Below, one piece after another: positions 11,506 through 23,308 of a stretch of 64,000 nucleotides of DNA. This stretch comes from Mucor racemosus (taxonomy: Eukaryota > Mucoromycota > Mucoromycetes > Mucorales > Mucoraceae). Location: contig JAPEHQ010000004.1 of assembly GCA_027405735.1 (NCBI GenBank), positions 3,055,220 through 3,119,219 of the forward strand. The letters are read 5' to 3'. The position numbers and the translations under genes were made by a program. The notes beneath the pieces were generated by a model. It ran no database searches and was not told the DNA's origin. It saw nothing but the letters and a program-made list of their open reading frames with translations. Each line of letters starts with the position of its first letter. Position 1 is the first letter of the stretch.

Positions 11506-13302
11506 ATGTCGGATTTACCTACTGTCAGACCAAAGCATTCAAGGTCTACTTCAATCACAACATCGAAGAAAACAACTTCACATCAAAGAAAACCTTCTTT
11601 AAATGTTCAACAGCAACAACAACAACAACAACAACAGCAAATACTTCAACCACCAAAACCCGAGATAAAACGTCATAGCAGTAGCAAGGCATCCTTAAAT
11701 ACAGTACCTTCAACCACTTCAAGCTTACCTAGATTTTTAAATTCAATTATTTTAAGAGTACATACATTTTTAAATCCTTCAGGTCCTCTTTTACCACATT
11801 CTAAGCATGGAACTGCTTTTGGCGGCACCGCTAAGCCTTCATTATTGTCCAAAGTCGTTCAATCTCGATTCATTCGTTTTGTAGCGTTATTTTATGTTAT
11901 TTTCTCGGTCTTTTTATCTTTAAATCATACTTGGAAATATTTTACATCATCACCCAACAACATCGACAACTCTAATAATAGATTTAAACAAGCTGACACT
12001 GCTTTAGATGAGCAATTTAATGATGATTGGGTACCTCAAAGAACTTACGACCAAGGTAAAAAAAAAAAATGGGAAAAAATATACATGACAAAAATTTAAT
12101 GACTGAGTGATTACAATAGATGCTACCTATTCTCTTATGAATCAAATGACACACGGTTTAAAAATGAGTAAATTATTCAGCAAGAGTTATTACGATGCTG
12201 CTAAAAATATTCAACCCTTCTGGCAAAAGGCAAGCAATATACCTGAAAAGGACGAAGTTTCCATTGTTACCACAGCAACTGCAGATACATGGGAAGATTT
12301 GAAGAGATTAACCATCTATTGGGAAGGTAAATTGTTACTCTTGTAGAAAGAAAAAAAAATTGGTTGTCTAATGTAAAGGAATGTAGGACCAATTTCCGCC
12401 ATCATTCACATTGAACAAGACGATGAATCATCAGTTGAAAGAATCAAGCAAGAATATGAAAACACCCCCGAGTTGTATAGAAATGTAGATTTACATCTTG
12501 CTCAAATTCCTGGTGATAAATTAAGTGTATTATTTCCTCGTAACGCTGAGCGTAACTTGGCTAGACTTTTAGCACAAACCGATTACATTATGGATTTACC
12601 TCATGGTGTTATCCCAGCTACTGATTTACGCCGTACTCTTGAATCCAACAAAGAACGTATCGATAGTCTTTTATTAGCAGGCGATGTACTAGCTTTGCCT
12701 ACTTTTAATTTCAAAAATAGACAGGCTACTCGTGATGATGTTCCTTACGATAAATCTCAACTTATTCTTAAATTAAGCGAAGATAAAATGGTACTTGATG
12801 ATAAACATTGGAAGGAAAATGAAGGTCCTACAGATTTAGAAAGATGGATGGACGCTGAATTTTTGTACGCTGTTGAAAAATATGAGTTCCATTATGAACC
12901 TGTTATTATTGAATCTAAAACAATTCAACCTTGGTGCTCTGAGAGATTTTTGGATAGTAGAGCTGCTTGTATCTTCTCGAGTTACTTGCAAGGTAATGAA
13001 ATTTGGGTTTTGCCAGATGATTTCATGGTACAAATGCCATTAGAAGAGGAATCTGAGGTTACTGATTTTGATGTAAGTTTTATAATGTAGCATGAGCACA
13101 GCCGACTAATTCTGCTTTTTTTTCATAGAATGTTGTTGAGAATCGAATTTATGCAAAGTTTTATTGGGAACAGTGTGTTCACCATGCTAGACAATTGGAT
13201 GCATTGGGCCTTTGGAAATCACCTAGATCTCAACATATTCGTAGCCAATGTTCTCGTGTCATTCAAAATTGGGGTAAAGGTTTGATTGGTAAACCAGAAT
13301 AA
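11506..13302 (+). CDS. LARGE-like glycosyltransferase family 49 protein
   Basis: Four exons (11506-12055, 12120-12326, 12387-13072, 13129-13302) give a 538-residue type II membrane protein. A cytosolic, disordered N-terminus carries a CAA-encoded Gln run (near residue 35). A single membrane segment follows at about residues 122-140 (FVALFYVIFSVFLSL). The lumenal catalytic region contains EVSIVTTATADTWEDLKRL, WEGPISAIIHIEQDD, FPRNAERNLARLLAQTDYI, DLPHGVIPATDLR and YEPVIIES, a pattern typical of GT49 (beta-1,3/1,4-glucuronyltransferase, LARGE C-terminal domain) proteins. The family builds polysaccharide chains in the Golgi; fungal substrates are not established. The usual DxD-type metal motif of this family is not obvious here and may be replaced by DLP. 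The frames join cleanly at phases 1, 1 and 0. Confidence 0.82.
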
Positions 13303-13657
13303 AATAACCAAAAAATTAATCCTATGCAACTATAAGCATTAAAAATAAAATTAAAAAAAAAAAGAACAATTATATACTAATAAACCAACTAATTTTACTA
13401 TATATAAATGAACTATAATGCTCATTATTAATTAATTAATTAATTGTGCGGTTCAAAACTTACAGCTCCTGTATGCAAATTAAAGAGGTGGCGCCTTGTC
13501 GTCTTATTCGTGTTATTGAGCCAAATTTGCTTAATTATGATGTTGGAATCATCCAAATCATTAATTACTATGCCAATTTGGCAACGCTCTAAAACAGCCC
13601 AAAAGCGGGGGTTCAATGTTTATTTTCGTTCGGTCGGCTGGGATGCGAAAATTTGAC

Positions 13658-14094
13658 AATTTGACAAGTTGCCCTTGGTGGTTGGGCCGAATGGTTAAGA
13701 AGTGTACTTCCCAAGCGCACGACTCGAGTTCGAATCCTGGTGGACGCAAGTTTGTTTGATAATATTATGTAGTACTGTATCTCCTGTTTAGTGTCATGTC
13801 ACCAACCCACAACTTTTTCGTATGACGTTCTCCGCATGCTCGTTTTGGCTCTTGGTGCAGCATTTTAATTAGTCGATTTCTTTCCCATCTTTCATAGTAT
13901 AATCATTATAGCGACCTTGTTTACAGTAGGCCCACTTGTGGAGACCTCTCAACCTCTTCCCATATGGCTTACGTTGTGCTACATGAAACGTTATTGTAGG
14001 AGTTTCATGTATATTAAGTCTTCACATTAAATAATAATAAATAAAGTATATCCACTACGTTCTACCCTAAAAAAAAAAAAAAATTTGACAAGTT
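13658..14094 (+). mobile_element. tRNA-derived SINE-like retroposon with target-site duplication
   Basis: The unit at 13671-14081 begins with a degenerate tRNA-like head (A-box GGCCGAATGGTTAAG near 13685, B-box GTTCGAATCC near 13728). About 300 bp of unrelated body follow, and it ends in a 15-nt A-run preceded by AATAAA. The 13-bp sequence AATTTGACAAGTT borders it exactly on both sides (13658-13670 and 14082-14094). An internal RNA polymerase III promoter, a poly(A) tail and a long direct repeat are the defining traits of a SINE. The head does not fold into a good cloverleaf (weak acceptor and T stems), so it is not a working tRNA gene. Confidence 0.75.
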
Positions 14095-15718
14095 TTGAAA
14101 GTTTTAGGATTTTTTTGTTAAATTTCTTATAATTACCATTACTAGCGTAATAATTAAAGATAATGCAATTTTTCATATTACATACGATAAAATTTTTTGT
14201 TCTGTAACTTTTCACTAAATATTTTGCATAATCATCAAAAATTAAAAAAGTTATTTTTTGCGAAAAAGTTGAAAAAGTTGGCACAAAACATCAAATTAAA
14301 AGCTTTTAAATTACGAAACAAGCTAATACGGTCATATTTTGTCTATATTCATCTTATTAAAAAGTGCCATTTTTTGGGTTAAAAATCGATATTTATCAAA
14401 ATCGATAATTTTCATGAGTGATACCTCATGAAAAATCAACGGAAAAAAAAATTCTTGAAAAAACTATCAAATCGCATCAAAACATATCTATTGATGATGG
14501 GCAATCGTTTGGTATGATTTAGAACATCAGAAGTTGTTTATAGCCAACAAAAACGACGCTCTTTAAACAATGATTTTCAGTGTAACTGCAGCATTTTGTC
14601 GTACATTCATCTAATTGAGGGCGGTTTTAATAGGTTTCCATGTTGTAACCGATGCATCTGAATTCGAGGAATCCAAAATGCCAAATTTATCTGGTCAAAA
14701 CTAGTAAAATTTAATAAAAAATATAGGTTAATCTCAATTAATTTAAGTGTGCAATTTTGCGATTTTTTGAGACAAGCTTGCCTATACAAACCAAAAACCG
14801 ATAAAAATGACATTTTCAGCTTTTGCAACAGTTGTGAATAGTTTGTAGCAATTCTCACTGATCTCAGAACTATATTCTGTTGAGAATAGCTAGGATTAAT
14901 GTTCATAATTTGAGTCGTGTATTCCCTGCCATTATTTGTTGCATCAATTGAAATTGAAGTTCAGTTATGCAAAACGCGATACTTTAATGAAATATTTTAA
15001 CTTTTTTGAAGATGACAACAGATATGAATATATCTTGAATGCATATCTCAGTGTTTTTGAGGTATCTGCTTTTTTTTTTTCTTTGAAGAAAGACAGACAA
15101 ATAAACGGATATAACTATACCCTGATGAATAATTCCAATTACAAACGGTAAAAAGTATGTATCACAAAACAAAAAATGGTACTGCATACCTAGCATGTTT
15201 CTGAGTGATATGAAACATATTTAAGTGCAAATTTTATATGTTTTGTATGCAAATCAATTCTTAATCTGGTCAAATTCTTTTGGTGAATAGGGTTTGATTG
15301 AACCTCCGCAATTTTTTGATTACCATCTGTTTGTAATGTCATTGTAAACTAAATCAATATATAATATATAATAACAGAAGAAAAGCGGCTTGCATATGAT
15401 CTGTACTCACATTTGTCGCGTTCATTGAAACCTAATATACATCGATTACACCTCCACCCCCATGTACCTGACTTTTTTGATCGGCCTATAATTAAGTGCA
15501 ACATGTATAGATGAATATTATTGGAACAAACAATAACAACGACAACAACAAAACGACTGACGACCAATGCTTAACATGAATTAAGAAAAAAAAAAAAGCA
15601 CCGAACGGTATCCCGATGTATCTTTTTTGTATTAAAATATTTTCACTTTCCCCGCTATTTCTATAATCCCTTCCTTTTCTCTCTCCCTTTCCCTTTGCTT
15701 ATTTTCTATTTCAATAAA
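14095..15718. other. gene-free AT-rich stretch
   Basis: I see no coding sequence with a recognisable family or splice partner. The final 80 bp is strongly pyrimidine-rich (CCTTTTCTCTCTCCC..) and is a likely promoter/leader for the velvet gene that starts at 15719. Confidence 0.5.
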
Positions 15719-16866
15719 ATGACTTTATCATCTTCAAATATGAAATACGAACATGGAGAATACGAATATAATATGAATCAACCACAGCCATCTAATAACA
15801 ATACTAATGTTGGCAGTGGAACTGGTGCGGCTTCTTCATCATCTTGCGGGCCCATTGGATATGAGGAGCGAGAAAGACGGTAAATTTTTCGTTAAAAGCA
15901 ATGTCTTTTTTTTTTTTTTTTCTTTCTTTCCACCTCATCTCATTGAATTATAGTACATATGAACTTGTAGTTTGTCAGCAACCTTTGCATGCACGTATGT
16001 GTGGTTTTGGAGAGAAAGATCGTAGACCTATCGACCCACCACCTATTGTACAACTTATTGTTAAACAAGAAGGACAAGAGACATGGGTAGATCTTCAGTA
16101 AGTCTTTCTTGTCGTTGTATACAATGCAATTCCTTTTTGAACTCAAAATTGATACAGATCTTTACAAACGCCATTCTTTGTTTTGCATGTAACACTATGG
16201 TCTGCTGATAGAACACAAGAAAGAAACATTATATCAAATCCACCCAAATGTACTCGTGTTTTAATGGGATCACTTGTGAGCTCACCTAGTCTTTTAAAGA
16301 ATCCTCAAGGTGAACAAGGCCTTTATTTTGCATTTCCTGATTTAAGCATTCGTACAGAAGGTCAATATACATTGAGATTTAGTTTGATTAAATTGATTAG
16401 GTTTGTGAGCTGTATTTTTTAGTGGTTATTTAAACATATACTAACACTATTTTAGCTCTGATTTTCAACCTGATGCCAAGTCCAAGATAATTGCTCAAGT
16501 ATTTTCAGACCCTTTTACTGTATATTCCGCTAAAAAGGTAAATCTATATTTTGCATAAAAAAAAATCTACATTTGAAATAGTATATTGATATTGGCAATT
16601 TCGATCTTTTCAGTTTCCAGGAATGACAGGTGTGTAACAAAAAAAAAAGAGAGAGAATATTACATTATAATTCACACGTTTTTCTTATTTTATTTTTTGA
16701 TATAGAATCAACAGAGCTTTCAAAGGTATTTGCTAAACAGGGCCTCAAAATTCCAATTCGTAACGATGGTAACTAGAAATGCAATTTGTATCTGATCTCT
16801 AATTTGCTAATTCTATTTTTTTTTTTTTTTTTTTTTTTGACAGTTCGAGCAAAGAAAGCAGAATAA
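15719..16866 (+). CDS. velvet-domain regulator 1
   Basis: Seven exons (15719-15879, 15954-16097, 16158-16400, 16456-16537, 16614-16629, 16706-16768, 16844-16866) encode 243 residues. A Gln/Asn/Ser-rich N-terminus precedes a full velvet domain: [35 protein letters not shown], then [36 protein letters not shown] and [17 protein letters not shown]. Velvet proteins (VosA/VelB/VelC/VeA) form NF-kB-like DNA-binding dimers controlling sporulation and secondary metabolism in fungi. The short size and C-terminal velvet domain fit a VelB/VosA-type member, but assignment within the family is uncertain. Exon 5 is only 16 nt (FPGMT). Every junction restores frame. A paralogue lies 3.1 kb downstream, beyond the threonyl-tRNA synthetase gene. 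Confidence 0.9.
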
Positions 16867-17158
16867 ACTTTAATATATTTATAAATTTCATTCCTAATTC
16901 ATCCTTGTTTGATAAATAATAAAAAAAATTAAAATAATCACTTGAGCAAAATGACTCATTATTATACCAAGAATCAAAAAGACGCAGCAGATAATAATAA
17001 CATTATGCTGCGTTACATTGAGATATTGATGAGCTACAAATGCCACAAATCGACAGTGGTGGCTTGTAATATCCCAAAATATTTTTTTCTCGACAGGTTG
17101 TATAAAAGAAAAAACAAAACTCCCCTCTTGTTTTCTTTCCCTTTATAATATCAACAAA

Positions 17159-19673
17159 ATGTCAGCTCCTGTCGATACAAAGCCCAAGGTTGAAAAGAAG
17201 CCCAAGGCACCCAAAGCTCCTAAAGCCAAGGATGCTAATGCTAGCCCTTATCCTCTTGAGGTAATGAAAAAAAAACAACTTGTCGCGAAATCTGTGTATA
17301 TATAATGTACCTTGAAAAAAAAAAAACTAACATCAACATGTAAAGGTTACTCCTGCTCCCGAATTTCTTCAACATCGTATTGATATGTTTGACAAATTAA
17401 AGGCTGCCGCAGATGCCGAAATTGCTCGTAAATATCTTTATTTTGTAGACTTAAATTGTTTAAATTCATGCAATTAAAAATTTCTAATAGAAAAGCCTCG
17501 TGAGCCTATTACTATTACTTTACCCGATGGTACTCAAAAGGAAGGTACTTCTTGGGAAACTACTCCTTTATCCATTGCTCTTGGTATTGCTAAGTCTCTT
17601 GCTGAACGTACCGTTATTTCCAAGGTTGATGGCGAGCTTTGGGATTTGACTCGTCCTATTGAAGCTTCTTGTAAGTTGGAGTTATTGGACTTTGAGAATG
17701 ATGAAGGTAAGATGGTTTTCTGGCATTCTTCTGCTCACATGTTGGGTGAAGCTTGTGAACGTCATTATGCCTGTAACCTTTGTATTGGTCCTCCATTGAA
17801 GGAAGGTGGTTTCTATTATGAAATGGGTGTTGAAGATCGGTAAGATTTTGCTGAATTGGCTCAATGATAGATCTGATTTTTTAGCTGATGTTTTTGCTCT
17901 TTTTTATAGTGTTGTAAGCCAACAAGATTATGCCAACCTCGAAAAGTTGGTCGCTCAAGTTGCCAAGGATAAGCAAAACTTTGAGCGTCTTGTTATCTCC
18001 AAGGAAGACATTTTGGAAATGTTCAAGCATAATCCCTACAAGGTTCACATCATCAATGATAAGATCCCCGATGGCACTTCTACCACTGTCTACAGATGTG
18101 GTCCTTTGATTGATTTGTGTAGAGGTCCTCACGTTCCTCACACTGGTCGTGTCAAGGCTTTCACCGTTACCAAGAACTCTGCTTCTTACTTTTTGGGTGA
18201 TGCCAAGAACGATTCTCTTCAACGTATTTATGGTATTTCTTTCCCTGATAAGAAGCTCATGACTGAATACAAGAAATTCATTGAAGAGGCTGCCAGACGT
18301 GATCATCGTAAGATTGGTAAGGAACAAGAACTTTTCTTTTTCCATGAATTATCTCCTGGCTCCGCTTTCATGCTTCCTCACGGTGCTCGTGTTTACAATG
18401 CTTTGATGAATTTGATCAAGGATGAATATCAACACAGAGGTTTCACTGAAGTTATTACTCCCAATATGTTCAATTTGAAGCTTTGGAACCAATCTGGTCA
18501 TGCTCAAAAATATAAGGAAAATATGTTTTGTTTCGAAGTTGACAAGGAAGAATTTGCTTTGAAGCCCATGAATTGTCCTGGTCATTGTTTGATGTTTGGA
18601 CACAAGGAAAGAAGTTATCGTGATCTTCCTGTTCGTTTCGCTGATTTCGGTGTTCTTCATCGTAATGAATTCTCCGGCGCTCTTTCTGGTTTGACTCGTG
18701 TTCGTCGTTTCCAACAAGATGATGCTCATATCTTCTGTCGTACCGATCAAGTAAGCAAAAAAAGGAACATAAAAGAAGCTTTTTTTTATTTATTTACATC
18801 ATTTTTTTTTTCTTTTTAAGATCGAAGAAGAAATGGCTGGTTGTTTCGATTTCTTAAATGAAGTTTACGGTATCTTTGGTTTCGATTTCCATTTGAAGCT
18901 TTCTACTCGCCCCGACAACTACATGGGTGAACTCAGCGTTTGGGACAATGCTGAAAAGGTAATAGAACAAAAATGAATAAATTAGAAAAAAAAAAAACGC
19001 AATGATGTAACTAATGACATAATGTTATATCCAGATGTTGGAAGATTCATTGAATCGTTTTACCAAGGAGAAGGGTACCTCTTGGGAAGTTGATCCTGGA
19101 GATGGCGCTTTCTATGGCCCCAAGGTTGATATTACTATCTCTGATGCTCTTGGCCGTAAGCATCAATGTGCTACTATCCAACTCGATTTCCAATTGCCTG
19201 AACGTTTCAAGTTGGAATACCGTACTGATGGTTCTGAAGATGCCATGGCTCGCCCTGTTATCATTCATCGTGCTATTCTTGGTTCCGTTGAGCGTATGAT
19301 GGGTATTGTTATTGAACATTTCGCTGGTAAGTTCCCCTTCTGGTTGTCTCCTCGTCAAGTTCAAGTCATTCCTGTTGCTTCTGCTTTCAAGGGCTATGCA
19401 AAGGAAATTGTTGAGAAATTAGTTGGTTTAGGTATCTTTGCTGATGCCGATTTGTCTGACAATACCCTCAACAAGAAGATTAGAAATGCCGAGATTGCTC
19501 AATACAATTTCATTTTCGTTGTTGGTGAAGTTGAAGAAACTACTCGTTCAGTCAATGTTCGTAACAGAGATGACGTTGGAACTAAAGCAAAGGGTCAAAC
19601 TATCCCATTGGATGATGTTCTCAAGAGCGTTCAAAATTTGAAGGAATCCAGAAGCTTAGAAAATAAGCTTTAA
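17159..19673 (+). CDS. THS1: threonyl-tRNA synthetase, cytosolic
   Basis: Six exons (17159-17260, 17346-17427, 17491-17839, 17910-18750, 18821-18958, 19035-19673) encode 716 residues, close to the usual eukaryotic length. It charges tRNA-Thr with threonine. A Lys/Pro/Ala-rich N-terminal extension (1-30) is followed by a TGS domain ([20 protein letters not shown]), the SAD editing domain with [15 protein letters not shown] near residue 137, and a class II core. The core has zinc-binding MNCPGHC near residue 398, motif 2 in [19 protein letters not shown], and motif 3 in [13 protein letters not shown]. The C-terminal anticodon-binding domain starts about residue 605 ([13 protein letters not shown]). 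Codon use is strongly biased (AAG, CGT, GGT), as expected for a highly expressed gene, unlike its neighbours. No mitochondrial presequence is evident. Confidence 0.96.
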
Positions 19674-19974
19674 AATAAAATAAAACCAAGTCTATATTAG
19701 GGTGAAATCTCTCCTTTTTTGAATTTTTCTACCTTTTTTCTCAATCGTTGTGTTACAATTACCATATTTGAATTTCACTAAAATGAATTGAAAAAAAGTG
19801 ACCTTTTTTATTGCAGTATTTAAGAAAGAGATCAGTGCCAAAATCACAAAAAGGTCTTTCTTCTTTTAAAATCCTCTACACATTCTAGAAGAAGCTTTTT
19901 TTTTCTTTTTTTATCACATTTTCTGAGAAGGAATAGGCTTTGAAATTTTTGAACTAATAAAATCTTGAAACATA

Positions 19975-21259
19975 ATGTCCACCTTGATTCCACCTCCTCT
20001 AGGGTTAGGACGTCCTAGTCAAAAGAGTAAAAAATACAAATTAAGTACGCTGAACAAATTCTGTGATTTTTGCATGTTTAATAACCAAAACACTATTCAA
20101 CCCCCTTTTGATTTTCCAAAAATAGTCATGGTCCAAAACCCAGTTCGAGCAAGATGTTGTGGATTTGGTGAAAAAGATAGAAGACCTGTTGATCCTCCAC
20201 CTATCTTACAATTATTCATCGAAAGACCAGATGGAACACTTCAAAATGCACAGTAAATAATGAAGAAAAAAGATATGCGTGATGAAAAAATAGATGCTAA
20301 ACTTTTATAAATGTATACAGTGATGATGATAGCAATATTTCTTTGTTTGTTGTTCAATGTGATCTTTATTCAGAAAATGGAAAGGAGCAAAGAGGCCACG
20401 TTTATAACCCATCATCTGCTGCACCAACGTCTGGTAAAAAACATGATTAAAATTGATAAACTAGTCATATAAATTAACTCTCAAGTTAGCGTCCCCTGCG
20501 ACTGATTCAAAACCAACTACTGGCACATTATTATCTTTTCAAGATCCTGCACCGACAAGATCACTTATGGGCGCTGTTGTATCAAACGCCTATCAATTAA
20601 CAGATCACAATAATGAGCCTGGCATCTTTTTCATATTTCAAGATTTATCTGTTCGAATAGAAGGGACTTTTTGCTTGAATTTCATGTTTATAAATTTGTC
20701 CGCAGGGTAACAATTCATGTCGATTTTTTTTTTTACGATTTTTTTTTTTTTAATTTACGAAAAAATAGGGATCCTCTCACAATGAGTACAGAAGTATCTG
20801 ACGATGTTTTGTCAAAACCTTTTACAGTATATTCCGCCAAAAACTTTCCTGGCATGACAGGTAGTTAAAATGGAAAAATATATGCAGAATAGAATGTTCG
20901 AAGATTTTAATTTCAATTTTGGGAATTTCTTTTTTTTTTTTTTTTTTTTCATAGATTCGACGCCCATATCACAATGTTTTGCTCAACAGGGAATCAAAAT
21001 CTCAATAAGAAAAGGTAGGAGGATACGTCATGTTGTTGATCGCACTTATCCCAATAGTGCAGTAGTTGAACATCATCGTACTATAGACAGTAAAGAAGCG
21101 ATCGATAAAGTCCAAACAGGTGCAGAAAAACATCGACAATCATCTTCAGCTTCAGCTCCCTCACTTTCTACTAATGATATAGGCAGTAGCTCAAGTAGTA
21201 ATAATAGTAAACCCAATTATAGACGTATCCATATATCTTCTTTTTTATCACCGCCTTGA
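19975..21259 (+). CDS. velvet-domain regulator 2
   Basis: Five exons (19975-20252, 20321-20433, 20490-20706, 20769-20860, 20955-21259) encode 334 residues. The velvet domain runs from [20 protein letters not shown] and [13 protein letters not shown], through [20 protein letters not shown], to [16 protein letters not shown] and [16 protein letters not shown] Ser-rich, basic C-terminal tail follows, absent from velvet 1. Three intron positions and phases match velvet 1 (after the Q/H of the first block, before the DP/SD block, and inside the codon after PGMT). This gene lacks the SAKK|FPGMT intron and has an extra one after SAAPTS, so the two are diverged paralogues. The third intron donor is placed at GCAGG|GTAACA because that keeps frame. 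The last exon is read through to 21259; an additional intron there cannot be excluded. Confidence 0.87.
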
Positions 21260-23308
21260 ACTTTTATGCATAATATTTCCCATTCCAACATCACTTACAA
21301 CTCCTTCTCCTCCTACACTGCCCCCCTTCTTTTTCCTTCTTAATTCTTCTTTGTTTTGTAAATATAATAATCATAATAATCATAATTCTAATAGCAATAT
21401 TTTTATGACGCCTTGTTTCTTTATCACAAGTTATCCTTCTGTGAGGATCGACCGAGTATTTGGCCCATGTTAGATTAGTAAAAAAAAAAAAAGGGTTTCA
21501 CCAGAATTTTTGGTTTCACCATATTTTATCTCAAAAATGTTGCATCCATCGAAATTACTATCCACATGCCCTGATTTGTAAATAGTGTGTATAAAACATC
21601 ACATTTTAAGTTTTTCTCAAACAATGCAATTTTTTATATATCATTTTGGCTCTAGTAAATTAATACTGTTGTATACATTTGAATTAAATGATGTCTTGTC
21701 TTGTAATTTTTGCTTCTTTTTCCCTTTGCTTTTTTATTTATTTTGAAGGATATTATTTCTTTTGAAAACCTTTTTTGTGTAACGTTTGATACATATGCAT
21801 CAATTAAAGCCCCCCTGTTTTAAATGTTGAAAAAGTTTATACATATCAAATGGGGACATTTACCATATTCGATAAACCTAAAAGCGTCGGCAATATAATG
21901 TCCGTAGTTTATTTTTACAGGAATCGAGATAATGATATAGTTTCTTCGTCAGTTATTTGATCGCTCATCTTATCTTGATTTACATTTTCCGGGAAAAAAG
22001 CTAAAAAACTATCGATCCTCGCTATTTTTTAGGCTGAAATGCGCCAAATTAAAGATACAACTTTGTGAATATCAACTTGCATTTATTTTAAACTTTTTTT
22101 TTGTGTATCTAGTAACGTAAAAAAATGCTGTAAAAGACTGGTAAATCTAACAGCTTAATTAATCAGATAAACAGCATCAAGTCATTTTTATGACATGTTT
22201 TTAATGAATAAATCAGGCTTGCGGTTTTCTGGTATTTTTCTAGCATTTATTTATGTACAGTTGTTGACATCAATACTAGATATCCAATTTTTTTAAAAGC
22301 ATATCACAGTACAGCTTTGATTAAGCAAAAAAAAAAAAATAAATAAAAAAAAAAAAGAACGCGCTAACGTTTATTAATTGGGTTTGGTAAGTTTTAGCTG
22401 ATTTAGTACCTGCCTGGCGTTATTCCTAATTTGAAATGGTCAGCTGAGCAACAAACCCCATTTAAAAAAGTTGGTATTTGATCCCTACAATTTAACCAGC
22501 AAATCAAAGTATGGGAAGCTACAATTTTAGTTTTGAGTACTATTACCCTCGTAATATATATTTTCAAACTTTCAATCCATTTGGATAAATATTCATTAAT
22601 TACAAGCATTTTTCCAATTGCTTTATTTTTTTTTAAGCAGAGGAAGAGAGATTTTTTGTTAAAAATGCGTACTAAACTCCTTCGAAACCAATTGTTAACT
22701 AATGGGATCAAAATATGTTATTTGTACATTTACCGTACATTAAATACAACTTCAAAATTTAATTTCAAATCATTATTTGATTTTATAAAAATTCAAAGAA
22801 TACCTGCAGCAATTCTTAATAACAAAATAGTTTAAAAATGTACGAGTTTTCATTTCTCCATTTCCACAGCAACTCGGGGAGGCTAAACCTTTTTTAATTT
22901 TGTGAATCAACACTAGTGCGATAAAATGACACCTTTTATAGATCGAAATTGCCATTGACATTTCAGACAAATAACTAATCTCAATTCCTATCTGAATCTC
23001 GCTCCATAAGTAGTGATCTTAAACGAGCCGAGTTTTTTTATGCAGCCGCGCTTTTTTATGCAGCGACTAAAACTCATCATCTCAATGCGAGCTTTATTTT
23101 ACCTTTCCAGTATAGAGTGTACTGTAACCAGACAGTAATCGTTACTGTATATCAGAATCTAGATATAGCGCTATAGTAGTCGCATTATCAGGATATTGTT
23201 ATTGTTACACCATTAATAGCTGTTGTATCACTTGATAATCTCTTCTATGTATACTCTCATTCTCTACATTGAATAAAACCTCACCTTTTACTCTTGTCTA
23301 ATTCTTAT
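21260..23308. other. gene-free region left of the palindrome
   Basis: I see no supported gene. The first 150 bp is a CT-rich 3' flank of the velvet gene with several TAATAATCATAAT steps. The rest is AT-rich with A-runs near 22327-22360 and ordinary short frames. Around 22990-23060 there is a weak CGAGCCGAG-type patch. Confidence 0.45.

Noticed and set aside
13444..13749. Short frames just downstream of the GT49 gene.
   Set aside because: No homology or splice logic is evident, and one overlaps the SINE head.
13683..13750. Functional tRNA gene (possible glycine anticodon CCC).
   Set aside because: The A and B boxes are good, but acceptor and T stems do not pair, and the sequence continues into a poly(A)-tailed unit with flanking duplication, so it is the head of a SINE.
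17881..18750. Long antisense frames opposite the threonyl-tRNA synthetase gene.
   Set aside because: They are shadows produced by the strong codon bias of the sense gene.
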